Assembly: GCA_009801015.1 (NCBI GenBank)
Contig: VHZZ01003306.1
Span: 14,017 to 46,622, forward strand
Source of the DNA: Silene noctiflora
Lineage: Eukaryota > Streptophyta > Magnoliopsida > Caryophyllales > Caryophyllaceae
Direction of reading: 5' to 3'
DNA length: 32,606 nucleotides
A program made the position numbers and the translations under genes. This document shows positions 22,801 to 32,254 of the stretch, in pieces. Under the pieces are notes generated by a model that was given only the letters and a program-made list of their open reading frames with translations, had not been told where the DNA came from and did no database searches. Every line of letters starts with the position of its first letter. Position 1 is the first letter of the stretch.

Positions 22801-24063
22801 CTATCGTACATCATGACAAAGGTAATTAGAGGTTTTACAAGAAAGCTACAAGGACAAATTATATAACATGGTAATATGCCTCTCATTACAATCGTGCATG
22901 GATGTCACATAATGTCTTTCCAATTTAATCCTTCAAATATAATGAAGCAGTAATCAGCTAAATGCCTTCCTAGGAACATAACATCTTGTTATGCTATACG
23001 CCAATCAACTTCCCTTTCCGCTTAGTTAGATTTCTGTATATCACTATAAACTTTAGGATATCAATAAAAACACCACATAATTTNCAGTAAAACATTTGAA
23101 TATGAACGTCAAACCAGGCGTCGATTATTTTCAAACTTTACACCCATAAACGGCGCAAATGTCCCTATAAGTCTTCTCTAAAGAACTCCAGACATAATGA
23201 TCTCATAGATGAATCAATGTGAATCACTATATCACTATAAACTTCCCTTTCCGCTTAGTTAGATTTCTGTATATCACTATAAACTTTAGGATATCAATAA
23301 AAACACCACATAATTTNCAGTAAAACATTTGAATATGAACGTCAAACCAGGCGTCGATTATTTTCAAACTTTACACCCATAAACGGCGCAAATGTCCCTA
23401 AAAGTCTCCTAGCTCACTCATTCCTAAGTTTAAAGAGTACTAACAGCTTTGATGCCACCATATNAGACTATCTTNAACTAATTCTGATTAAATTTCACCT
23501 CACATAGTCATTAAATTTCGCATCAACAGCGAATCTTGTCCAATCAACACTCCTCATGACCAGTATTCATTGAAACCTCAGTGACACAGAGACACAAATG
23601 TATAAAAACACTCTGACATGCAAAAATGCAAGCAAGACACAGCAAAGTGTACATCAAGTCGATAGCATACCGACAAATTCATAAGTTCCATTCGGTGGTA
23701 CGACACCAACATTCGGTCGCACACAGTATTTCTTCGGTGATGTCGTCTTGACCTACATTATGATCATCAACATAAGGCCATCAAATTCTCATACAAGAAA
23801 ACACCAAAGCTGATAAATCGAAAAGCGCAGCGAAAACGCACCTTGAATGCAACATGTTGATCTGTCTTATTTACGAGTAGAATCGAAGATTTACTCTGTT
23901 TATTTGCTTCAACTGCAATTAAACAAAAACGAAAATGAAATCACACATAATGTCAACATAACCCAAAATCAACAGAATTCACAACTAGCTAGAAAATTTA
24001 ATCGACGTTAAACTAACCTATGAATTTGAGTTCACGCGGTTGAATTTCCAGCTGATAACTCAT
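19848..24063 (-). CDS. VAP27: VAP27-type vesicle-associated membrane protein-associated protein
   Basis: Tail-anchored ER protein whose N-terminal MSP domain binds FFAT-type partners at ER contact sites. The coding exons, in order, are 24063-24018, 23912-23842, 23752-23671, 22540-22425, 22297-22184, 21560-21240, 20451-20374 and 19961-19848. All introns are GT-AG and phases agree, giving 313 residues. The MSP domain spans about 1-128: LEIQPRELKF (5-14), the family signature VAFKVKTTSPKKYCVRPN (36-53), then QAPKEVP. An acidic linker (144-227) is encoded by one 107-codon exon. A coiled-coil region (about 228-276, KEVEDMKFKLQELELKLNK, then ISKMTEEKK) is followed by a basic RKRKVERR and a tail anchor, PLLFVCMVALISLVAGYGF, ending HP. 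Common plant VAP27 proteins are about 240-256 residues; the extra length is in the linker, as in the longer VAP27-2 class. The paralogue class is not certain. Confidence 0.93.
20117..20220. mobile_element. Small inverted-repeat MITE-like element in VAP intron 7
   Basis: CTTTTATGAGATAG then CACATGTGAGATCAA on the left, and, on the right, the inverted counterpart TTGGTCTCACATGTG then GTCTCCTACAAG. The arms are about 28-34 bases and enclose about 40 bases. It lies in the last VAP intron (19962-20373). Confidence 0.4.
23007..23408. repeat. 169-bp direct duplication in VAP intron 3
   Basis: Copy 1 spans about 23007-23176 and copy 2 about 23240-23408, at an offset of exactly 233 bases and nearly identical. 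Both copies carry an N at the equivalent place (23084 and 23317). The motif ATCACTATAAACT occurs inside each copy and also at the junction just before copy 2, suggesting microhomology-driven duplication or an assembly effect. Confidence 0.85.
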
Positions 24064-24115
24064 GATTATTACTCCGACTACTCTCTTTATAGTTGCTGCA
24101 ACTTTGAATTAAAAC
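24064..24115 (-). promoter_or_regulatory. VAP 5' UTR segment after a leader intron
   Basis: On the - strand, a strong acceptor (TTTAATTTGAATTGCAG) ends at 24116, followed by 52 bases of leader to the ATG at 24063. The upstream leader exon is CT-rich (TCTCACCCTCTCTCTTTCTCC, about 24410-24436). The donor between them is not fixed. Confidence 0.45.
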
Positions 24116-24478
24116 CTGCAATTCAAATTAAAATTAAAATCACAAGAAGTATCAAAGAATCAAAGATATGAAGCAATATGATCAAGATTTGGATGAAGAA
24201 AATCTGGAAAAATGTATGAAGTACATGATAATTAGGAATTTAATTAGGGAAAATTAGAAAGAAAATGAAGGATTAGGAAAAAGGTTGTACGGGAGAAAGA
24301 TGTGATTAACGAGCAGGATCAAGGAAAAAGGAATGATCGATATATTCGAAAAGGAATGATGGATAGATTCAAAAATGGAATTGATTCAAGAAAACAAAGA
24401 ATTATAAAAATGGAGAAAGAGAGAGGGTGAGAGATCGTACACAAGAGTGATCCAAATGTTGCAACAAATTAAACTTGG

Positions 24479-24484
24479 TTTATA
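24479..24484 (-). promoter_or_regulatory. TATA box of the VAP gene
   Basis: TATAAA on the - strand follows a T-rich run and lies about 45 bases before the CT-rich leader. This places the transcription start near 24445-24455. Confidence 0.4.
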
Positions 24485-24864
24485 AAAAAAAACATCTACA
24501 AAAGTACAAATGCTCCACTAACACCAACCTTTCACAAATGATTAAATTAAACGGTTCAAATTTGGTCGGGTTAGGTTTAGGACTTTATAGGTCAAGTGGG
24601 TTTCAACGTGTCCTCATCGGATCGGTGTTATGTTGTTTCAAATCATTATGGGTCAATTAGGGAAGAACATTTTCAAGTGGCTGATAAAAAAACATTTTAT
24701 AGGTTATTTACTCCAGAAAAATGTCACTCAATTCGACTTTGGATTAGGTTTTAGTTACAATTCGATTCTGGTCGAGCTAATTTCAGTTAGCCACTTTGAT
24801 AGGTTTATGCTACTTCGAGGATTTTACAATTAATATCTCACCAGTTGAGTTTAAAATCATCATA

Positions 24865-25025
24865 TTAGGGGGTGTATGGTCGAGTGATATGAAATGAATT
24901 GGTCCATTCCAATGTTTGGTTGAGATGCTTTAGAATGGAGTTTCATACTTCAAGTATGAAGTTCTAAATACATATCACACCCCCATTCCATTTTATTCCT
25001 ATATATTGGACCAAACAACCCCTAA
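24865..25025. mobile_element. 161-bp MITE upstream of the VAP gene
   Basis: The left end (TTAGGGGGTGTATGGTC) and the right end (read in reverse complement: TTAGGGGTTGTTTGGTC) form inverted termini of about 17 bases. Inner parts also fold (TTGGTCCATTCCAAT against the CATTCCATTTTATTCC side). The GGGGTGTTTGGT/ACCAAACAACCCC ends resemble hAT- or Harbinger-type plant MITEs. I found no convincing target duplication. It sits about 0.4 kb upstream of the VAP TATA box. Confidence 0.6.
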
Positions 25026-25560
25026 GTGAGTTGGGTGACATTAAATTGACTTAAGAGTATTAATTATATTTTCATTTTGGATAATAATAATAATTCAAAG
25101 TAATATTACTAAATAAGAATCAATGAGAAAACTATATGAAGTGATCTAATTATTATGAGAAAGTGAATCTCTTTAATTCGGATCCACCGCTTTTGTTAGT
25201 ATCGGTTCAAATATACTCACGTTCAGATATCATTTAGGTATGTCAAATTCAGCTCGATTTCGGTTAAAATCAAATTGAATTGGGTCTGGGTTACTACACG
25301 TTAGTACGTTACTCTTAAGTTAATTTTGAAACTTTTGGTTAAAATTTCAGACGGTGGCTAACAGTCGGGAGCAACCATCAATGTTAGTCTTTAGTCTTTC
25401 CCCCCTATAATTTGGTGTGTCAAATAAATACTAGTAAATGGAACAATTTTAAACGATAAAGCGGAAAAATATCTAGCGCTTCTCATACATTGGAAGATGC
25501 AAAAGAGAAATTGATGTAGCTAATTTCGTCTGGTGAATGGTTGTCTTGAAAAAACGTAGA
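25026..25560. other. Intergenic stretch between the VAP promoter and the CAND2-like 3' end
   Basis: AT-rich sequence. A block at about 25240-25300 resembles degenerate hAT-type repeats. The CAND2-like 3' UTR probably covers about 25560-25748. No other gene was recognised. Confidence 0.4.
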
Positions 25561-25748
25561 CAACACCTCACAAGTTAACAGTTTCTGGAGCACTAATTCA
25601 ACTTTAGAAATATGCAAACCAAGTAAACATTGTTGAGAACAGCGCCGAGTCAAGGATTAGTGATTCACATTCCGTTTACAATTGTAAACCAAAGGTAAAG
25701 CAAATTACTATATACAAGGATGTAACGAAGATTATACAAAGTCGACTT

Positions 25749-28700
25749 TCACTCCCAATCAGAATCGAAAAAACCAGCGTCTTTCATTTCAGAGTAGTAT
25801 ATATTTTCCAAGTTCAAGTCGTCCTCCTGATTACAGCAACAAACGAGCAAATATGTTAGCATTCACCAAATCAAAGATGGCCGGGTCTCTATTTTGAAAC
25901 AAGATTAGAGATTGCAATCACAGATTTTCTTTCTCCACACATAAATAAGCAATTAGCATTTCAAAGACGGTCGTATATAAATATTATTATGCATTTAACT
26001 GGAAACCTTATACTATACCGCGATAAGGAAGTAATGAAATTATGAAATGACTATTATACGGGTCAATCTCATAAAGTTGTTCACATAAAACTGTCTCATT
26101 TGAAGTGAACAATAGAAGTGTATATAACTCCCTGCTTCAGGAGAATTGACTATTAGTTGCAATTTTTACATCCATGATGAATTACTCCCTGGGTACATTA
26201 TAGCATCAGCAAAGAAATGTAATGAATCAAGCCTAAAATCATATCAGGGGAAGTGGAGCATACCTGGAAGAAATCTGTCAAAAATGTCACATATATGAGC
26301 GGAAGATAAAAGGCATGATAGCAGATGTTTATGGTGTCGTACAACCTGATTAAGGACACAATATCAGCTTATAGAACCGGACCACAGGCAAAAGTAGTAG
26401 TAGAAAGTGATTAATGAATGATACTCCCTATGTCCAGCCAATAGTTTACTTCTGCTATGGGACCAGTTATTTTTACGTAGGCGCATTTAAGTGGGGTTAG
26501 GAGTCCCACAGTCAAACTATGCCTAAAAAGAGAAGTAAATTATTGGCTGAGGACTGGGGTGGAACAACATGGAATACAAAAACAATTGTTCAATACCAGA
26601 AGCCAAATCCAGTTCGCATGAGGATGCAAGCAAAAAGCGCCAATACATCTATGCTGCACATGATGGTGATGTACTTGTAATATGCAGGCCTTGCTGCAAA
26701 ATAACAAACTCCATTGTGAATACTAAAAATTGTTGTCTATAACTGTTCCACTGAAAATAGCTGTAAAGCCACTCACCTGGTAATCTTTCTCTCCATTTAG
26801 AATGGTACATGAACAATACAAAGCTGTATGCAGTGATGATTACAAGCTTGTGCACCATCCACAAGCCCCATTTCATTCGATGAGCATCGCTGTTTTCAAT
26901 GAATAATGGGATTCCAATTGCAAAAACATAAATTCCCTAGAATGCACAAGAGAAAAAAGAATTCTTAAAGCATTACGTTATACACTCAACCAATTCCTTG
27001 TGTTTGGCCTGGGCAAGATTTCTAACGAGGGATAAATAACATATACAAGTTGGTCCACGTGGGTTGATTTTTTAACAGAGCAACATACCGTGTAAGGAAA
27101 TGTAGTGATTTTTTAACAGAGCAACATACCGTGTAAGGAAATGTAGAGAATTGGATTAGATGTTCCGATGAGGAATACATAAAGAGTTGGCTGTGATAGA
27201 GGAAGTAAATTTTATTTCCGGTTAAGAAACCGAGTTATATTTTCATTTGTGGGACTACATTTTAATTAACACGACCAAAAAAAAAAAAAAAAAACCTCTT
27301 CACAGCCCAATAGATCAGCAGTTCAGCATTTACCATGCATCTATATTCCTGCCTAAATTACCCTCCAGGAGAAAAAAGTTGACAAATATAGTTTTAGCTA
27401 CATGCAAGAAACACTGCAGCTACCAACTAGAAAATAATCAAAGTAGTAGCATGTTTAAGAAACCGTCTTTCTCATGAAGAGAAAGAACACTGATGAAAGC
27501 TACTCTACGTAAACGTGGACAAAACATTAACTTCTCAAACCATATAAAGATGAATTCTATTGTTGAACACTTACTCTTTGTTTGGACTTTGGACTGGGAT
27601 TCTGAAGGAAGGGGAGGAGAGGAAAAGGCAGGGGGTCAGAATTCTTTGTTTTGTTTAGCTACGTAAATTGAAGGGATTTGGAGGGGAGGAGGATATAATC
27701 CATTGTTTGCCTAAAAAGTCCAGGCAATGAAAATAAAATACCTTTAAGAGTATGTCTAAACCAACCAAAACTGCAGATATAGCAAATGTCCGTGTCAACG
27801 CCTCCAACCCACTGGTGTAGTTTCCTTGAAGAAGAAAAGCAATCAAGCTCACTTCCAAGAATAGCAACCCAGAGGTGGTGAATAGAGATAGAAGGTTCCA
27901 CGCTAATGTCTTTCCTGGAGTACACTCCCAAGCCTGTCAAAGGAAGATATTTAAACAGTTAAAAGACTCGGCAGTTTGAACCTTGAAGCTATACAAGTAT
28001 AGGACTATAGAGTGCAATTAGTCTGTTAAGTTCAACTTGTAAAACTATCCTTCTAAAGTACATCAAAGACATTTACAAGCAATTTCTGCTTATATATTAT
28101 ATAAGCAAGAAGAAGCACAACCACTACATAAATTTTACACTCATATGTACCAACATGGAAGTACAAAGTAAATGCTTACAAGTAATCACTCAATATATCA
28201 ATTTACAAGAGAAACATCCAAAAGGCCTATTGACTAACAATGATACAACATTAAGAAATTGGGAAAGGAGTTATTTCGAGCAATTATTAGACAAAAAAAT
28301 AATATTACGTGTAAATGGAGCCAGAAAGTAAATGCTTAGAAGTAATCCGTCAATATATCAATTTACAAGGGAAACATCCAAAAGGCTTATCGACCAACAA
28401 TGATATGACATTCAGAAATCGGGAAAGGGGTTATTTCGAGCGATTATTAGTCACAAAAAGTATATTGCGTAATGTCTACATCAAACACCGACAATGAAGG
28501 GAGTGAGACCAGCAAGAAATGCTTAACTAACTGAGCACTCTTTTAATACAGACAGATAGAATATTATTGCAACAGAAGGAGAGTATAAAACTATTAAAGA
28601 ACAAGAAGTTCCAGCCATGAAATCATAGAAGGTTCCGATAGGTTTTAAGTCTTTAACTAACACGATATGTGTAATTATAAAAAGCGCAATCTGCTTTAGC

Positions 28701-31700
28701 TCACGAAGGAAATAGAAAGACTGACACTTCCCAAAAAATATTCGAAGGGATGACTGAATGAGTATCATGGAAGGTTCTGATAGTTATAAGAAGCAGAATC
28801 TGCGCTCACAGAAAATAGAAAGACTGTCACTTCCCAAAAAATATTCCAAGGAATGCTGATTCCCCGAAAAATAACTTATTTCAGCTCAATCCTAGTACCA
28901 CATATGGTGTACATCAGTACATGTCAAAAGACAGTCACCATAGCACATGTTTACAAGTACTTCCCTTCTTTCCCTTTGACAAAGCCTGTAAAGCCCTGAA
29001 GCACCAATACTAAATAACCAGAGCACACTCACTCATAACACCTACCAGCCAATCTAAACCAACACCAACTCACAGCAGCTGTCCACAAACAAGGCTAAGA
29101 ACAACATTACGCCTCCATCAATGTTGAAGGATACCATTGGTATTAAATCCATGGAACACTGTAATCGAATCAAAAGCCTGACAAAATAAAGCGGATAATA
29201 TCCACCCTGTTTTAAACGGGAAAAAAACACACATCAAGGCCTTGTGGTGTCAGGCTTCCATACATGAAAATATAAAGCCCGCATGAACATAATTCTCCAA
29301 GAAAATAGCTGAGGCAGAAAGCTCGTGTGACTCCTAATCACAAAGAAGCCTTCAACTCTTTGGTAATGACAATATCACCCAGCCCTAGCATAGAGGCATT
29401 TCATAGAAGTGTAAGCTTGAAAGCGTTATTGTCTAGCTCCCATTTGTGGGAGCATGCCCTCCTTTATGTCCTTTTCATTAATACTCTCCTACCCATTATT
29501 GTTTAGACGTTTGGATTTGTGCTTTGAATCTATTAGTCGTCGCTTCGAACGACTATGACTGGGGGTCTCGCCGACCGGTTAGCGAGTCGGGGTTCAGGGG
29601 TGAAACGCCACCCCTGGCAGGGGCTCGGGGCAACGGTATCTGTTATCTGGGCTAGGGTTTCTGTATTGGGCTTTTTTAGGTCATTCTGTATTGGTCTTAC
29701 AGAGTACTATATAAACTCTCTAAGCCACGCCCTAGCAATTATGCATATCATAACAATCCGAACACTCGAAGCCACACCCTAGCAGTTATGCATATCATAA
29801 CAATCTGAATCTGAAATCTATAATCTCCTCAATATCAATAAAATTCTCCTCCCTTCTATCATGTGGACGTAGCTAACACACCATTAGTAAACCACGTAAA
29901 TATGTGTGTCGCTTTCTTTATCGTTTTCTGTTTGTCTTTCTTCGCTTCTGTTATAACACATTTCATACATTCATTGACACCCCAATCGTCCAATACACAT
30001 TTACTTAACAAAGCCTCTCCTTGAATCTCTTTCAAACAGCCACTGATTGTAAGCATCGGCAACTTAACTACTCAAACGCCTCCAAAAAGAAACTTTATGC
30101 CGAATGCACAGGCTCCAATTACTCAGTTTAACTAAGACAGAGATACCAACGAGTTTAACTAAACAACAATTTACAAAGATTTTATGTTACTTTTCATTAG
30201 ATATACTACCATACAATGTACAACCCACATTGATAATCTTTCAGGATACCCAAGTTGGGTAAAGTGCTCACTACGAAGACAAAATATTATTCCTTCCTAG
30301 CTCACTGTCCAATCTAAAAATTAACGTCACTTGACAAGCTCAAATCTTCTTCCAAAAAACAGACACTTTTTTATTTCTCCAAACAAAAACACTTACCATA
30401 AAAACTCAACACCTCACATACTCATTTCATATAACCACTCATACTAGTATCAAATCACTCCCCGAACCCATCAAATCATATCATAAACCACAACAGCATA
30501 ATTACAACCTCGGTGCTTCACACCAATTGACTGCAACTTCAAAATCTTCAGCTACACCTACACTCTATATTGTCACAGAAAAACAGTGATAACAATCAGA
30601 CGTAACCAACAAACTACTACTAATGCATCATATCAGGGATGCAATAGTAAAAATACAGTCTTGATCTTACAATCAGAATGCTTAAAAGAAGGTCGAATGC
30701 ACGCAGTATTACCTGTATACAAGCTACTACTAATGCATCCTAAGTAGAGTTTTTATCTTACAAGCAGAATGCTTAAGAAAAGGTCGAATGCACGCAGTAT
30801 TACCTCTATACTACGCGCTTAAACGAAAATATAACAAATATAGCAATAATACTATGAAGTAATTGAGCTCATTACTAGTGAAAACATCACAAAACAGCGA
30901 CATTAACTAACTAAAACTAAATATCTTTCAAACAGCCACTGACTGTAAGCATCGGCAACTTAACTACTCAAACGCCTCAAAAAAAACTTTATGCCGAATG
31001 CAAAGGCCCCAGTTACTCAGTTTCACTATGATAGAGATATACCGAGTTCAACTAAACAACAATTTACAAAGCTTTTATCTTAACTTTCATTAGATAAATT
31101 ACCATACAATATACATCCCACATTGATGATCTTTCAGGATACCCATGTGTTCACATTATTAACACTAAAGTAGTTTTAAAAAAAGGGAATATTAACCACG
31201 ACAATAATTAGTTATCGTAGTTAGGTATAGTGCTCATTACAAAGACAAAATATTATTCCTTCCTAGCTCACCGTCCACTCCAAAAACTAACGTCACTCGC
31301 AAAGTTCAAATCTTCTTCTGAAAAAGAAACACTTTTTATTTCTCCAAACACAAACACTTACCATAAAAACTCAACATCTCACAATTCATTTATATCATAA
31401 ACTACAACATCATAAACGCAACCTCGGTGCTTCACACCAATTGACTACAACTTCAAAATATTGGCTCCACCTACGCTCTTTATTGTCACATAAAAACAGG
31501 GATAACAGTGCTGATCTAGCTGTATTAATCAACATTAACTAGCTAAAACTAAATAAAGATGCATCAAATCCAAAAATTTCATACTAATCAAACTGAAATC
31601 AATAGAAAATTAGATAATTAAGAATATACCTGAAGACAACACCAAGCAAAATTAAGAAGACCAACAAGCCAAACAATCCCATAATACCAATTAACAACAT

Positions 31701-31944
31701 GAGACCTTCCTACCCAAAGCTTCTTATAGCTCTTCTTAGCTTGAATTGCCAAGTACATGATGAATAAAGCTGACGATAAAATTAGGGCAAAATTGTGCCA
31801 AAATCCATGGCACTTTGATAACCATAGGTATGCTCCATGATCATTTGAATTGAGATTTGGGATATTATCTGCAATTGACGCCGATGAACTTGAATCCGGC
31901 AAAATTGGGACTTGGAGAGGTGTCGAAAGTGCGAGTGATGGCAT
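25749..31944 (-). CDS. CAND2: CAND2/TPRA1-like seven-helix membrane protein
   Basis: Member of the plant CAND2 / TMEM adipocyte-associated (Tmemb_40) family. Arabidopsis CAND2 has been reported as a candidate G-protein-coupled phytomelatonin receptor (PMTR1), a role that has been questioned. The coding exons, in order, are 31944-31630, 27933-27742, 26936-26777, 26693-26597, 26345-26264 and 25826-25749. All introns are GT-AG and phases agree, giving 307 residues. What is visible: a Ser-rich N-terminus with GAYLWLSKCHGFWHN (37-51), hydrophobic helices about 52-68, 86-105, 115-136, 150-175, 190-210, 228-250 and 260-280, the family block AWECTPGKTLAWNLLSLFTT (106-125), KWRERLPARPAYYKYIT, then CYHAFYLPLIYVTFLTDFFQ and the conserved tail YYSEMKDAGFFDSDWE. 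The first intron is very long (3696 bp). The gene is intact. Family membership is clear; melatonin binding is not shown by sequence. Confidence 0.92.
26424..26565. mobile_element. Stowaway-type MITE in CAND2-like intron 4
   Basis: Starts TA|CTCCCTATGTCCAGCCAAT and ends with the inverted counterpart ATTGGCTGAGGACTGGGGTGG. The AGCCAATAGTTTACTTCT block is matched on the other arm by AGAAGTAAATTATTGGCT. CTCCCTCCGTCC-type ends with a flanking TA are the hallmark of Stowaway (Tc1/mariner) MITEs. It makes up over half of the 251-bp intron. The right TA flank is lost or altered. Confidence 0.65.
27065..27146. repeat. Perfect 41-bp tandem duplication in CAND2-like intron 2
   Basis: The unit beginning TGATTTTTTAACAGAGCAAC and ending GGAAATGTAG occurs at 27065-27105 and again at 27106-27146, with no differences seen. 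Confidence 0.95.
27277..27294 (+). repeat. Poly-A run in CAND2-like intron 2
   Basis: About 18 consecutive A on the + strand, hence a T run in the transcript, within intron 26937-27741. Confidence 0.9.
28165..28475. repeat. Diverged 160-bp tandem duplication in CAND2-like intron 1
   Basis: The block starting AAGTAAATGCTTA and running through CAATATATCAATTTACAAG and GTTATTTCGAGC occurs at about 28165-28315 and again, 160 bases on, at about 28325-28475. The copies differ at several tens of positions, so this duplication is older than the 41-bp one. Confidence 0.85.
28627..28855. repeat. Second diverged tandem duplication in CAND2-like intron 1
   Basis: The segment 28627-28750 (GAAGGTTCCGATAG, then CAATCTGC, GCTCACG and CACTTCCCAAAAAATATTC) recurs in shorter form at about 28769-28853 (GAAGGTTCTGATAG, then GAATCTGC, GCTCACAG and CACTTCCCAAAAAATATTC). 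The second copy lacks part of the middle. Confidence 0.75.
29430..29958 (+). mobile_element. Probable solo LTR (Copia or TRIM-like) in CAND2-like intron 1
   Basis: A GC-rich block (GGTCTCGCCGACCGG and GGGTGAAACGCCACCCC, 29565-29640) is followed by a TATA-like CTATATAAACTC (29708-29719). Then comes the 3' block GTGGACGTAGCTAACA, AAACCACGTAAATATGTGTG and TTTATCGTTTTCTG, which is typical of plant Copia LTR ends. No protein-coding or primer-binding part follows. The limits are uncertain. GTTAT stands at 29425-29429 and at 29950-29954 and may be a target duplication, but the 3' end would then not be CA. It is a fossil, oriented opposite to the host gene. Confidence 0.55.
29722..29807 (+). repeat. 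Internal 47-bp period repeat in the solo LTR
   Basis: AAGCCACGCCCTAGCAATTA and AAGCCACACCCTAGCAGTTA, each followed by TGCATATCATAACAATC, start at 29722 and 29769. They lie just after the TATA-like box, in the presumed transcribed leader of the LTR. Confidence 0.85.
30028..31508. repeat. Large tandem duplication (unit about 0.9 kb) in CAND2-like intron 1
   Basis: Copy A (about 30028-30595) and copy B (about 30924-31508) run parallel at an offset near 896 bases. Shared landmarks in order are TCTTTCAAACAGCCACTGA, GCATCGGCAACTTAACTACT, ATGCCGAATGC, CTTTCAGGATACCCA, ACAAAATATTATTCCTTCCT and CCTCGGTGCTTCACACCAAT. Copy B has extra bases near 31150-31220. CATTAACTAACTAAAACTAA before copy B recurs after it at about 31532, so the duplicated unit includes its margins. 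Divergence is moderate. Confidence 0.85.
30614..30815. repeat. Nested tandem duplication of about 90-110 bp
   Basis: CTACTACTAATGCATC, then CAGAATGCTTAA and AGGTCGAATGCACGCAGTAT occur at about 30614-30713 and again at 30724-30806. It lies between the two copies of the larger duplication. Confidence 0.85.
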
Positions 31945-32254
31945 TTTGTTAAATTGATTTAGGGTTTTTTTTTAGTGGGACATTACGAATTTGAGTGGGG
32001 GTTGAAAATTGGGGATTTTTGAGAGGAGATGGGAAGAACCCTAATTGAGGTTTGTCTTTTTCTAGCTCCTGGTTTTGGGTGTGGTGGGGTATAATTAGTA
32101 TTGAGAATAATTAATTAGTACTTCGTTAGTTCGTAGGACTTTGTTTAGGCATCATTTTTTAAGAGCAATATGAAGAGATGCTCCATTTATAGAGGATAGA
32201 GGATGTCTTTTTTTTTTGCCCTTGTGCCAAATAAGAGATAAAAAGAGTAGTGGG
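31945..32254 (-). promoter_or_regulatory. CAND2-like 5' UTR and upstream region
   Basis: On the - strand the leader runs into the ATG at 31944 through ACCCTAAATCAATTTAACAAA, giving a favourable A at -3. CCCTAA-containing sequence and short C-rich tracts precede it, and no clear TATA box was found. The upstream region shrinks to about 0.3 kb before the LTR that starts at 32255. Confidence 0.4.

Noticed and set aside
24475-24833. Two + strand open frames upstream of the VAP gene
   Set aside because: They overlap the VAP promoter and degenerate GGGTC-type repeats, with no domain.
27247-27477. 76-codon + strand open frame with a poly-Lys run
   Set aside because: The Lys run is a poly-A tract inside a CAND2-like intron.
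29555-29782. 75-codon + strand open frame in a GC-rich block
   Set aside because: It lies in the solo LTR leader and shows no protein family; GC-rich LTR sequence explains the lack of stops.
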